NCBI RefSeq assembly: GCF_009846865.1
Contig: NZ_WUWN01000018.1
Location: 1 to 46,253 of the forward strand
Origin: Puerhibacterium puerhi
GTDB taxonomy: Bacteria; Actinomycetota; Actinomycetes; Actinomycetales; Cellulomonadaceae
Reading direction: 5' to 3'
Length of the DNA: 46,253 bases
Part shown: positions 24,782-33,360 of the stretch, piece after piece
How positions within the stretch are numbered: the first letter of the stretch is position 1
Layout of the letters: the number at the start of each line of letters is the position of its first letter
Program-made: the position numbers and the translations under genes
Notes under the pieces: generated by a model
What the model was told of the DNA's origin: nothing
What the model saw: only the letters and a program-made list of their open reading frames with translations
Database searches by the model: none

Positions 24782-24931
24782 GCCGAGATAGAGAGCTTCG
24801 GCGCCGAGATAGAGAGCCCCCCGGCCGAGATAGAGAGGCCCCCCGGCCGAGATAGAGAGGCCCCGCCCGCCGCGATCGGATCGCGGCGGGCGGGGCCTCT
24901 CTATCTCGGCGCCGAAGCTCTCTGTCTCGGC
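24782..24931. repeat. 150-bp palindromic array of a GCCGAGATAGAGAG word
   Basis: Left side: four copies of GCCGAGATAGAGAG at 24782, 24803, 24824 and 24846 (periods 21, 21 and 22 bp). Right side: two inverted copies at 24897 (CTCTCTATCTCGGC) and 24918 (CTCTCTGTCTCGGC), 21 bp apart. The centre (24846-24910) is a perfect palindrome about 24878. It fills the gap between the convergent STAS and aldolase genes and can act as a two-way terminator, but the phased repeats go beyond that. Confidence 0.9.
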
Positions 24932-24940
24932 CTCGGTGCG

Positions 24941-25960
<1,020 letters not shown>

Positions 25961-26099
25961 GTCAGTGCTCCAAGGACGAACGGATCTGCCTGGTCGATCC
26001 TCCCACGGCGTACCTGCGGGCGTCATGCCTCCGGCGGCTGCATCGACGCCCGCGGCGCTCGCCGGCACGGGCGATGACGAGGCGTCGGACGCCCGGACC

Positions 26100-26840
26100 C
26101 TATCGGGTCTCGGCCGCGGCGGCACCGGCGTGTCCGCCGACGGCGCCGGAGACGGCGTCGGTGCTGGTGGGAATGCCTGCGGCGGCCCCGGGCCGCGCGT
26201 GCTGGAGCGCCCAGGCGTGCATGGCGATCGCGGCGGCCGCGCCGGCGTTGAGGGAGCGGGTGGACCCGTGCTGGGAGATGTGGACGACGTCGGCGCAGAC
26301 TGCCTGCATCGCCGGCGTCAGCCCCGTGGACTCCTGGCCGAGCACCAGCACGCAGCGCTCGGGGAACCGGTAGCCCTCGATCGGCACGGAGCCGGGCACG
26401 TTGTCGACGCCGATCACCGGCATCCCGGCGTCGGCCGCCCACGCGGCGAGGGCCGCCGCGTCGGGCCGGTGGTGCACGTGCAGGTAGCGGTCGGTCACCA
26501 TCGCGCCGCGGCGGTTCCACCGCCGTCGGCCCACCACGTGGACGCCGGCGACGTTGAACGCGTTCGCGGTGCGCACCACGGACCCGATGTTGAGGTCGTG
26601 CGCCCAGTTCTCGATGGCCACGTGCAGCGGGTGCCGGCGCGTGTCCAGGTCGGCGACGATGGCCTCCACGGTCCAGTACCGGTAGCGGTCGACGACGTTG
26701 CGGCGGTCGCCGTGGGCCAGCAGCTCGGGGTCGTAGCGCGGGTCGGGCGCGCCGTCGGGCCCCGTGGGCCACGGGCCGGGCCAGGGGCCGACGCCGACCT
26801 CGGGCGCGGACGAGCCGGGCGCGGCCAGAGGGTCGGTCAT
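26100..26840 (-). CDS. TrmH/SpoU-family RNA 2'-O-methyltransferase
   Basis: 246-residue SPOUT methyltransferase. It transfers a methyl group from SAM to a ribose in tRNA or rRNA; the exact target is not clear. Motif 1 is AIENWAHDLNIGSVVRTANAF. Motif 2 is CVLVLGQESTGLTPAM, and motif 3, ISQHGSTRSLNAGAAAAIAM, contains the knot and SAM-binding residues. The N-terminus (about 50 residues) is Pro/Gly-rich and variable; the C-terminus is Ala/Gly-rich. The ATG at 26840 is chosen because GAGGAT ends 6 nt before it and sequence further upstream is not family-like. Confidence 0.88.
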   Translation of the reverse strand: MTDPLAAPGSSAPEVGVGPWPGPWPTGPDGAPDPRYDPELLAHGDRRNVVDRYRYWTVEAIVADLDTRRHPLHVAIENWAHDLNIGSVVRTANAFNVAGVHVVGRRRWNRRGAMVTDRYLHVHHRPDAAALAAWAADAGMPVIGVDNVPGSVPIEGYRFPERCVLVLGQESTGLTPAMQAVCADVVHISQHGSTRSLNAGAAAAIAMHAWALQHARPGAAAGIPTSTDAVSGAVGGHAGAAAAETR

Positions 26841-26969
26841 GCGCCCATCCTCGCGCACCGGCCTCCCGCACCCGACCGGTGCCCGACCGGTGCACGGCTG
26901 CGCGCCGCCGGCCGCGCCCGGGCACAGGACCCGACCAGGGCGCCCGCGGGTCGGGCACACCGGCCCGGC

Positions 26970-26975
26970 TAGGCT
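26970..26975 (+). promoter_or_regulatory. -10 box (TAGGCT) for leaderless dedA
   Basis: TAGGCT ends 7 nt before the ATG at 26983; there is no ribosome site. Confidence 0.5.
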
Positions 26976-26982
26976 CGTCCCC

Positions 26983-27873
26983 ATGCTTGCGACGACCGCG
27001 CTCGCGGACGCCCTGCCCGCGCTGGCAGCCCACCTCCCCGCCGCCGGCGCCGTGCACGCGCTCGGCCCGGACTGGATGGACCCCCAGACCCTCATCGACC
27101 GGTTCGGCGACGCCGCGCTGGTGGGCATCGCGCTCGTCATCTTCATCGAGACCGGCCTGCTGTTCCCGATCCTGCCCGGCGACTCCCTGCTGTTCACGGC
27201 GGGCGCGCTCGTGGCCCAGGGGACGCTGCACATCAACCTGCCCGTGCTGTGCGTGATCCTGTTCGTCGCGGCGTTCCTCGGCGACCAGACCGGCTACCTC
27301 ATCGGCCGGTTCGCCGGCCCCAAGATCTTCGACCGGCCCGACTCGAAGATCTTCAAGCGCCAGTACATCGACCAGACCAACGCCTACTTCGACAAGTACG
27401 GCGGCCGCACCATCGTCATCGCTCGGTTCGTGCCGATCGTGCGCACCTACGCGCCCGTCGCGGCCGGCGTCGGGCGCATGGGCTACCGCCACTTCGTCGG
27501 CTTCAACGCCCTCGGGGCGCTGCTGTGGGCGGTGGGCATCACCGTGCTCGGCTACCTGCTGGGGAACATCACGTTCGTCAAGGACAACATCGAGGCGCTG
27601 ATCGTCCTGATCGTGCTGATCTCCGTGGTGCCGATGGTCGTGGAGGTGCTGCGGGCGCGCAGGCAGGAGAAGGCGGCCGCACAGGCAGCCGCGCGGGCGG
27701 GCGACGCCGCGGCCGCCACGGTGACCGGCAGCGCGCCGGAGGCCGCCGGTGCGCCGACGGCCACGGGTGCGCCGACGGCCGTCGGACCCGCCGCGCCGGG
27801 TGCCGCGCCGTCGCCGGGTACTCCCGGTACCTTCCACGACGACGGCACGCGCCCGCCCCGCCACGCGCGCTGA
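26983..27873 (+). CDS. DedA family membrane protein
   Basis: 296 residues. DedA/VTT-domain proteins are membrane transporters linked to lipid carrier recycling and membrane homeostasis. Motifs: FIETGLLFPILPGDSLLFTA (first re-entrant region), FLGDQTGYLIGRFAG, then RFVPIVRTYAPVAAGVGRM with the conserved Arg/Pro, and LLWAVGITVLGYLLG. Four to five hydrophobic segments lie between about residues 45 and 230. The tail after residue 235 is a disordered Ala/Pro/Thr stretch with repeats of GAPTA. The ATG at 26983 follows a TAGGCT box directly. The HAD gene follows after 56 nt. Confidence 0.9.
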   Translation: MLATTALADALPALAAHLPAAGAVHALGPDWMDPQTLIDRFGDAALVGIALVIFIETGLLFPILPGDSLLFTAGALVAQGTLHINLPVLCVILFVAAFLGDQTGYLIGRFAGPKIFDRPDSKIFKRQYIDQTNAYFDKYGGRTIVIARFVPIVRTYAPVAAGVGRMGYRHFVGFNALGALLWAVGITVLGYLLGNITFVKDNIEALIVLIVLISVVPMVVEVLRARRQEKAAAQAAARAGDAAAATVTGSAPEAAGAPTATGAPTAVGPAAPGAAPSPGTPGTFHDDGTRPPRHAR

Positions 27874-27929
27874 CCGCACCGCCACCGCGCCGGCGCCTGC
27901 CGGCGCCCCGCTCCGAGAGAGGTACAGCG

Positions 27930-28718
27930 TTGACCGAGCGACTGATCGAGCGCCCCATCGAGTCCTGGCTGACGGACATGGACGGCGTGCTCGTGCACGA
28001 GGGGTACGCCATCCCGGGCGCGCCGGAGTTCGTCAAGGCGCTGCGCGACGCCGGCAAGCCGTTCCTCATCCTCACGAACAACTCGATCTTCACGCCGCGC
28101 GACCTGCGCGCCCGCCTCGCGGCGAGCGGCATCGACGTGCCCGAGACGGCGATCTGGACCTCGGCCCTGGCCACCGCCCGGTTCCTCGACGACCAGAACC
28201 CGGGCGGGTCGGCGTACGCGATCGGCGAGGCCGGCCTGACGACGGCGCTGTACGAGGCGGGCTACACGCTCACCGACAACGACCCGGAGTACGTGGTGCT
28301 GGGCGAGACCCGCACGTACTCGTTCGAGGCCATCACCAAGGCGATCCGCCTGGTCCAGGGCGGCGCCAAGTTCATCGCCACCAACCCGGACGTGACCGGC
28401 CCGTCGCAGGAGGGCCCGCTGCCCGCCACCGGCGCCGTCGCCGCGATGATCACCGCCGCCACCGGGCGCCAGCCGTACTACGTGGGCAAGCCGAACCCGA
28501 TGATGTTCCGCTCGGCGCTCAACCGGATCGACGCGCACTCGGAGACGACGGCGATGGTCGGCGACCGCATGGACACCGACGTCGTCGCGGGCATCGAGGC
28601 CGGCCTGCACACGTTCCTGGTGATGACGGGGTCCACCACGTCGGCCGACGTCGAGAAGTACCCCTTCCGCCCGTCGCAGGTCGTCGACTCCGTCGCGGAC
28701 CTCATCACGCTCGTCTGA
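27930..28718 (+). CDS. HAD-superfamily IIA hydrolase (NagD-like phosphatase)
   Basis: 262 residues. The HAD motifs are LTDMDGVL (Asp16 nucleophile, Asp18 acid/base), ILTNNS (motif II), YYVGKPNPMMF (motif III Lys) and MVGDRMDTDV (motif IV), with a C2 cap between motifs II and III, as in NagD and 4-nitrophenylphosphatase-like enzymes. It removes phosphate from small sugars or nucleotides; the substrate is unknown. The start is the TTG at 27930, supported by GAGAGAGG 7 nt upstream; the longer frame upstream is antisense-like. The stop region is duplicated in tandem (23 bp). Confidence 0.9.
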   Translation: MTERLIERPIESWLTDMDGVLVHEGYAIPGAPEFVKALRDAGKPFLILTNNSIFTPRDLRARLAASGIDVPETAIWTSALATARFLDDQNPGGSAYAIGEAGLTTALYEAGYTLTDNDPEYVVLGETRTYSFEAITKAIRLVQGGAKFIATNPDVTGPSQEGPLPATGAVAAMITAATGRQPYYVGKPNPMMFRSALNRIDAHSETTAMVGDRMDTDVVAGIEAGLHTFLVMTGSTTSADVEKYPFRPSQVVDSVADLITLV

Positions 28719-28749
28719 CGCCCGGCATCACGCTCGTCTGACGCCCGGC
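28704..28749. repeat. 23-bp tandem duplication over the HAD gene stop
   Basis: ATCACGCTCGTCTGACGCCC plus GGC occurs at 28704-28726 and again at 28727-28749. Each copy contains the TGA; the first is the stop of the gene, the second lies in another frame. Confidence 0.9.
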
Positions 28750-28772
28750 CGGGCCGCCCGAAGACCCCCGGA

Positions 28773-28841
28773 GACGCCGACGGCTGGAGAACTGGGACGA
28801 AACTCGCGGAGTTTCGTCCCAGTTCTCCAGCCGTCGGCGTC
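28773..28841. terminator. 69-bp perfect palindrome between convergent HAD and pyrE genes
   Basis: 33-bp perfect arms (28773-28805 and 28809-28841) with a 3-nt GCG centre; the arm starts GACGCCGACGGCTGG and ends GACGAAACTC. It lies 54 nt from the HAD stop and 39 nt from the pyrE stop, so it is placed to end both transcripts. The arms are far longer than needed for termination. Confidence 0.85.
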
Positions 28842-28880
28842 CCAGGCGCGGCGGGCGGGTGCGGCGCGTGCCGTCCCGGC

Positions 28881-29456
28881 TCAGCTCAGGCCGAGGTCCG
28901 CCAGCCCGAACAGGTAGTGGTAGGCGTAGCCGCGCTCCTCGATCTTCTCGCGGGCGCCCGTGTCGCGGTCCACCAGCGTGGCGACGCCCAGGATCTCGGC
29001 CCCGGCCGCCTCGACGGCGTCGATCGCCTGCAGCAGCGAGCCGCCCGTGGTCGAGGTGTCCTCGACGACGACGACCTTGCGGCCCGCGATGTCCGGGCCC
29101 TCGATCTGGCGCTGCATGCCGTGCGCCTTGGCGACCTTGCGCACCACGAACGCGTCGAGGTCCTGGCCGCGCGAGGCGGCGGCGTGCAGCAGGGCGTCGG
29201 CGATGGGGTCGGCGCCCAGGGTCAGGCCGCCGACGGCGTCGATCTCCGCCGTGCCGAGGCCGACCTCCTCCAGGTGGTCCAGCAGCACGTGCCCGACCAG
29301 CGGCGCGGCGCGGTGGTGCAGCGTGATGCGGCGCAGGTCGACGTAGTAGTCGGCCTCCTTGCCGCTGGCGAGCGTCACCTTGCCGTGCACCACGGCGAGC
29401 TCCTTGATCAGCTCGGCGAGCTGCTCGCGCGGGGTCGGGGAGAAGTCTGCGGTCAT
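28881..29456 (-). CDS. pyrE: Orotate phosphoribosyltransferase PyrE
   Basis: 191-residue enzyme that converts orotate and PRPP to OMP in pyrimidine synthesis. The PRPP-binding signature VVVVEDTSTTGGS spans residues 128-140. TLASGKEADYYVDLRRITLH, VGGLTLGADPIADAL and VVRKVAKAHGMQRQIEG also match the family. The length is normal for actinobacteria. The ATG at 29456 has TACGCT ending 7 nt upstream, so the message is probably leaderless. It is divergent from corA with only 50 bp between the starts. Confidence 0.96.
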   Translation of the reverse strand: MTADFSPTPREQLAELIKELAVVHGKVTLASGKEADYYVDLRRITLHHRAAPLVGHVLLDHLEEVGLGTAEIDAVGGLTLGADPIADALLHAAASRGQDLDAFVVRKVAKAHGMQRQIEGPDIAGRKVVVVEDTSTTGGSLLQAIDAVEAAGAEILGVATLVDRDTGAREKIEERGYAYHYLFGLADLGLS

Positions 29457-29463
29457 GGCGGCC

Positions 29464-29469
29464 AGCGTA
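29464..29469 (-). promoter_or_regulatory. -10 box (TACGCT) for leaderless pyrE
   Basis: On the minus strand TACGCT ends 7 nt before the ATG at 29456. Confidence 0.45.
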
Positions 29470-29506
29470 GTGCGCGCCCGACGCCGTCTCGGCGCAGAGT
29501 GTCCCC

Positions 29507-30571
29507 GTGAGCATCATCGACAACGCCGTGTACGTGGACGGCCGCCGCACCGCGCCGCCGTCGCTCGAGCTGACCTTCGAGACGCTCCGCGACCGGGGCG
29601 GCGTGGCCTGGATCGACCTGTACCGCCCGTCGGAGGCCGAGCTGCGGGCGGTGGCCCAGGAGTTCGAGCTGCACCCGCTGGCGGTCGAGGACGCGGTGCA
29701 CGCCCACCAGCGCTCCAAGCTGGACCGGTACGACGACGTCGTCTTCGTCGTCGTGCACCCGGCGCGCTACCTCGACGACGCCGAGCGGGTCGAGTTCGGC
29801 GAGCTGCACGCGTTCGTCGGGCCCGACTTCGTGGTCACGGTGCGCCAGGCCGAGTCGCCCGACGTCGCGGCCGTCCGCGCGCGCCTCGAGGCGGACCCGG
29901 ACCGGCTGCGCCACGGGCCCGTGCCCATCCTGCACGCGCTGCTCGACCAGGTGGTCGACGAGTACGCGCCGGTGCTCGACGGGCTGCGCAACGACGTCGA
30001 CGAGATCGAGGACCAGCTGTTCGACCGCAGCCCGGGCGTCTCCCGGCGCATCTACGAGCTGTCGCGCGAGGTGATCGCCTTCCAGCGGGCGACCCACCCC
30101 CTGGCGGACATGCTGCGCGCGCTGGAGTCCGGCGCGGTGCTGGCCGGGGCCGTGGGAGCCGGCCGCTCGGGGGCGGCGAGCGCGGCGCCGGACGGGACGC
30201 TCGACGTCGAGATGCAGCGCAGCCTGCGCGACGTGCTCGACCACACGATCCGGTGCGCCGAGCAGGTCGACGAGTTCCGCACCCTGCTGGAGAACGCCCT
30301 GACCGTGCACTCCACGCTCGTGGCGCAGGAGCAGAACGAGGAGATGCGGCGGCTGTCCGAGACCAGCGTGCGCCAGGCCGAGCAGGCCAAGAAGATCTCG
30401 TCCTGGGCGGCGATCCTGTTCACCCCGACGCTCGTGGCCTCGATCTACGGCATGAACTTCGAGCACATGCCCGAGCTGCACTGGCTGCTGGGCTACCCGA
30501 TGGCGCTCGCGCTGATGCTGGTGCTCGCGGTGGCGCTGTACCGGGTGTTCAAGAAGGTGGACTGGCTCTAG
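29507..30571 (+). CDS. corA: CorA-family magnesium/cobalt transporter
   Basis: 354 residues. The N-terminal cytoplasmic funnel domain (about 1-285) includes GGVAWIDLYRPSEAEL, HPLAVEDAVHAHQRSKLDRY and a long stalk helix near the end. Two C-terminal membrane helices (about 293-315 and 326-346) are separated by the signature YGMNF, with GMN at 315-317 as the selectivity filter. The acidic EHMPELH loop and basic FKKVDWL tail are typical. The GTG at 29507 shows no good ribosome site; CAGAGT ends 6 nt upstream, so it may be leaderless. The substrate is probably Mg2+ by family. Confidence 0.92.
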   Translation: MSIIDNAVYVDGRRTAPPSLELTFETLRDRGGVAWIDLYRPSEAELRAVAQEFELHPLAVEDAVHAHQRSKLDRYDDVVFVVVHPARYLDDAERVEFGELHAFVGPDFVVTVRQAESPDVAAVRARLEADPDRLRHGPVPILHALLDQVVDEYAPVLDGLRNDVDEIEDQLFDRSPGVSRRIYELSREVIAFQRATHPLADMLRALESGAVLAGAVGAGRSGAASAAPDGTLDVEMQRSLRDVLDHTIRCAEQVDEFRTLLENALTVHSTLVAQEQNEEMRRLSETSVRQAEQAKKISSWAAILFTPTLVASIYGMNFEHMPELHWLLGYPMALALMLVLAVALYRVFKKVDWL

Positions 30572-30602
30572 GGGCGCCCCGCCGCGCCGGCCCGGCCGCC
30601 GG

Positions 30603-31376
30603 TCAGCGGTACTTGCCCACGCGGCGCACCGCGCCGCGCGGCAGCACCCGCAGCAGCGCCGAGGCCGCCTTGTAGCGCGCCGACGGCACGGACAGCACGA
30701 CGCCGCGGCGCACGTCCGCGAGCGCCTCGGCCACGACGTCGGACGCGTCGAGCCACGCGACCTCCGGCATCCGCGACATGTCGAGGTCGGCGCGGGAGTG
30801 GAACTCGGTGTGCGTGAAGCCGGGCGCGACGACGGTGGCGGTCACGCCGGTGCCGCGCAGCTCCACGGCCAGCCCCTCGGTGAAGGAACGCACCCAGGCC
30901 TTGGCGGCGGCGTACGTGCCGCCGGCGGTGAGCGCCGCGACCGACCCGACGTTGAGGATCGCCCCGCGCCCGCGCTGCGTCATCTGCCCGACGGCGGCCC
31001 GGCTGAGCACCAGCACGGCGCGCACCATGACGTCCAGCGCGCGCTCCTCCACGGCGAGGTCGCCGTCGACGAACCGCTGGCCGGTGGCGAAGCCGGCGTT
31101 GTTGACGAGCAGGCCCACCGGGCGGCGGCCGTCGCCGTCCTCGGCGCCCGTGACCGCGAGCCGCTCGGCGACCCGGTCCAGGTCCTCGCGCACGGACAGG
31201 TCGGCGGGCAGCACCTCGACGTCGACGCCGGCCACCACGCGGATGCGCTGCGCGACGACGTCCAGGCGCTCGGCGTCGCGCGCCACGAGCACCAGGTGGT
31301 GCCGGGCCGTGGCCAGCTGCCAGGCGAACTCCAGTCCGAGGCCGGCGGTGGCGCCGGTGACGAGCGCGGTACCCAT
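30603..31376 (-). CDS. Short-chain dehydrogenase/reductase
   Basis: 257-residue SDR. It starts directly with MGTALVTGATAGLGLEFAWQ (nucleotide-binding loop) and has LLVNNAGFATG, the catalytic Ser in NVGSVAALTAGG, YAAAK (Tyr/Lys) and VAPGFTHTEFH. The features and length fit the classical NADP(H)-type family that includes DltE/YqjQ-like proteins; the substrate is unknown. The ATG at 31376 follows a TAGGCT box by 7 nt on the minus strand, so it is probably transcribed on its own even though the alpha/beta hydrolase gene ends only 10 bp upstream. Confidence 0.88.
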   Translation of the reverse strand: MGTALVTGATAGLGLEFAWQLATARHHLVLVARDAERLDVVAQRIRVVAGVDVEVLPADLSVREDLDRVAERLAVTGAEDGDGRRPVGLLVNNAGFATGQRFVDGDLAVEERALDVMVRAVLVLSRAAVGQMTQRGRGAILNVGSVAALTAGGTYAAAKAWVRSFTEGLAVELRGTGVTATVVAPGFTHTEFHSRADLDMSRMPEVAWLDASDVVAEALADVRRGVVLSVPSARYKAASALLRVLPRGAVRRVGKYR

Positions 31377-31383
31377 GCGGGCC

Positions 31384-31389
31384 AGCCTA
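31384..31389 (-). promoter_or_regulatory. -10 box (TAGGCT) for the leaderless SDR gene
   Basis: Minus-strand TAGGCT ends 7 nt before the ATG at 31376 and overlaps the stop codon of the upstream hydrolase gene. Confidence 0.5.
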
Positions 31390-32049
31390 GAGGCGGGCCG
31401 CCGCCGCGCGCGCGAAGGCCACGATCCGGCGCGCGCGGAACACCAGCGCGAAGCCGATGGCGGTGACGTGCCCGGCGACGCGCATCCGCTCGTTCACGGC
31501 GCCCGGCAGCACCGGGTCCGCGTCGGGGACGATGCCGTCCTTCGCCGAGCGCAGCGACAGCACGCGGGCCCGCTCGGCCGGCCCGATGCGCTCCAGCAGG
31601 CGCGGCACGGCGTGCAGCGACTCGTCGAAGACGTCGTTGTAGGTCAGCACGGGGTCGGGCAGGTGGTCCGGATGGCGGAACTTGCCGACCACGAGCACGG
31701 CCGCCGCGAGCGTCGGGTGCTCGGCGAGCACGGCCAGCGCCGCGCCCGCCCCGGCGGAGGCGCCGACGACGACGACCCGCTCCCCGCGCGCCTCGTACCC
31801 GCGCACGACGTCGAGCAGCGCCGCGGTGCGGTCCGCGAACCGGGCGTCCGAGGACCAGCCCACGCGGAACACCGCCGTGCGCACGCCGAGCGACCGCCAG
31901 GTGCGCAGGCCCTGGCGCTGCAGCCAGACCAGCCAGCCCATCCGGTCGCCCAGGCCGGGCACCAGCACGACCCGCAGGGGCACCCGGTCCCGGCGGCGCG
32001 GACCCGCGGGCGCGACGCGGCGGCGGGACTGGCGGGGCACGGCGGTCAT
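31387..32049 (-). CDS. Alpha/beta-hydrolase-fold protein
   Basis: 220 residues. RVVLVPGLGDRMGWLVWLQR begins the first strand. The nucleophile elbow is VVGASAGAGAAL (Gly-x-Ser-x-Gly). An Asp in LRSAKDGIVPDADPVL and a His in VAGHVTAIGFAL complete a possible triad. It is small for the fold with a short cap, and the substrate is unknown. The N-terminus is Arg-rich. The ATG at 32049 is chosen over one 42 nt upstream because the upstream part lies in a tandem repeat. It lies 106 nt downstream of the peptidase gene on the same strand and may be cotranscribed. Confidence 0.72.
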   Translation of the reverse strand: MTAVPRQSRRRVAPAGPRRRDRVPLRVVLVPGLGDRMGWLVWLQRQGLRTWRSLGVRTAVFRVGWSSDARFADRTAALLDVVRGYEARGERVVVVGASAGAGAALAVLAEHPTLAAAVLVVGKFRHPDHLPDPVLTYNDVFDESLHAVPRLLERIGPAERARVLSLRSAKDGIVPDADPVLPGAVNERMRVAGHVTAIGFALVFRARRIVAFARAAAARL

Positions 32050-32070
32050 CGTGCCAGGCGGGACGCCACG

Positions 32071-32160
32071 GCGCGCGGCGTCCCAGGGCACGGCGTGCCA
32101 GGGCGAGGCGTCGCAGCGCGCGGCGTCACAGGGCGCGGCGTCACAGGGCGCGGCGTCACA
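32071..32160. repeat. 15-bp tandem repeat, six units, at the M24 gene stop
   Basis: Unit GGGCGCGGCGTCACA. The copies at 32131 and 32146 are identical, those at 32116 and 32101 have 1-2 changes, and those at 32086 and 32071 are more diverged. The outermost copy contains the peptidase stop codon (32156-32158, TGA on the minus strand). Divergence falls toward the gene, which suggests recent expansion there. Confidence 0.85.
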
Positions 32161-33298
32161 GGTCGAGCGCGAAGTCGCTCATCACCTCGGCACCGTCGGC
32201 GCCGACCCGGACCATCCACTCGAGCCGGACGCCGCCCACCTCGGGGTCGTACGCGCCGGGCTCCAGGAGCACCACCATGCCCTCCTCGAGCGGCACGTCC
32301 ACCCCTGGCGCGATCGTCGGGAACTCGTGGCTCGCCGCGCCGACGCTGTGGCCGGTGTGGTGGGGGTACGCGTAGCCGTCCCGCGCGAGGGCGGCGCGCA
32401 CGACGTCGTCGAGCGCCCCGGCCGTCACGCCCGGCCGCAGGGCCGTCAGCCCCGCGTCCAGGGCGCCCCGGACGGCGGCGTGCATGGCGCGCAGCCGCGC
32501 CGTCGGCTCGCCGAGCACGAACGTGGCGGCGCTGTCGCCCCAGTAGCCGTCCAGGCGGGGGGCGAGGTCGGCGATCACCGGGTCGCCCTCCCGCAGCACC
32601 CGGTCCGTCGCCCAGCCCACCACCGCGGCCGTGCGCTCGACGCCGGAGACGAAGTCGCCCGTCACCTCGCACCGGTGGCCGACGTCGCCGTCCCACACCG
32701 CGCGCACGTCCGCGAACGCCTCCAGCTCGGTGCGCCCGGGCAGGGCGACCTCGCGCGCCCGCCGCTGCGCGGCCGACGTCAGCCCGGCGCACCGCCGCAG
32801 CGCCGCGAGCTCCTCGGCGGTCTTGACCTTGCGCGCCGTGCGCAGGGCGTCGGTGGCGTCGACCAGCCGGTGCGCGCGCTCGCGCAGCAGCTCGGCGACC
32901 GGGGCCGTCAGCGAGTCGGGCTGGACGAGGACCCGTCCCGCACCACCCAGCGCCTCGCCCGGTGCCCCGTCGAGCAGGCCGCGCACGGCCGCGGCGTAGG
33001 CGGTCGCCGGGGCGAGCGCACCGAGCGTGTCGTCCCCGTACTCCACGACGTGGTCGGCGCGCGAGGCCCGCGCCGCGCCGGCGCGCATCCGCGGGACCAC
33101 CAGCCAGGTCTCCCCCTCGGGCGAGACCACCGCGAGGTCGGGGCCGCCCGCGACGAACGGCACCCCCAGCTCCTGGGACACGAGCATGCCGGTGGCGTAG
33201 AAGACCGCGTCGTACCCGCTCAGCACGGCGAACGACGCCTCTGCGGACCGGACGGCGGCGGCCACCCGCGCGGTGCGCTCGTCGAGCGTGGTGCTCAC
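32156..33298 (-). CDS. M24-family metallopeptidase (Xaa-Pro aminopeptidase/dipeptidase-like)
   Basis: 380 residues. The N-terminal creatinase-like domain (about 1-145) is followed by a pita-bread catalytic domain. Metal ligands are recognisable: two Asp in ADLAPRLDGYWGDSAAT, His in HHTGHSVGAASHEFP, Glu in VVLLEPGAYDPEVGG and Glu in VRLEWMVRV. It should cleave the N-terminal residue from X-Pro peptides or dipeptides in the cytoplasm. The GTG at 33298 has AAGGAG 5 nt upstream. It lies 62 nt downstream of the peptide importer ATPase on the same strand, which suggests imported peptides are its substrate. Confidence 0.9.
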   Translation of the reverse strand: MSTTLDERTARVAAAVRSAEASFAVLSGYDAVFYATGMLVSQELGVPFVAGGPDLAVVSPEGETWLVVPRMRAGAARASRADHVVEYGDDTLGALAPATAYAAAVRGLLDGAPGEALGGAGRVLVQPDSLTAPVAELLRERAHRLVDATDALRTARKVKTAEELAALRRCAGLTSAAQRRAREVALPGRTELEAFADVRAVWDGDVGHRCEVTGDFVSGVERTAAVVGWATDRVLREGDPVIADLAPRLDGYWGDSAATFVLGEPTARLRAMHAAVRGALDAGLTALRPGVTAGALDDVVRAALARDGYAYPHHTGHSVGAASHEFPTIAPGVDVPLEEGMVVLLEPGAYDPEVGGVRLEWMVRVGADGAEVMSDFALDL

Positions 33299-33360
33299 GC
33301 GATCTCCTTCGATCGGGGTCGGCAGGCGGGCACGACCGCCTGCGCCGGAATGCTACGGGG

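Noticed and set aside
24782-24931. CRISPR-like repeat array
   Set aside because: Spacers would be only about 7 bp and nearly identical, the array is palindromic, and no cas genes are near.
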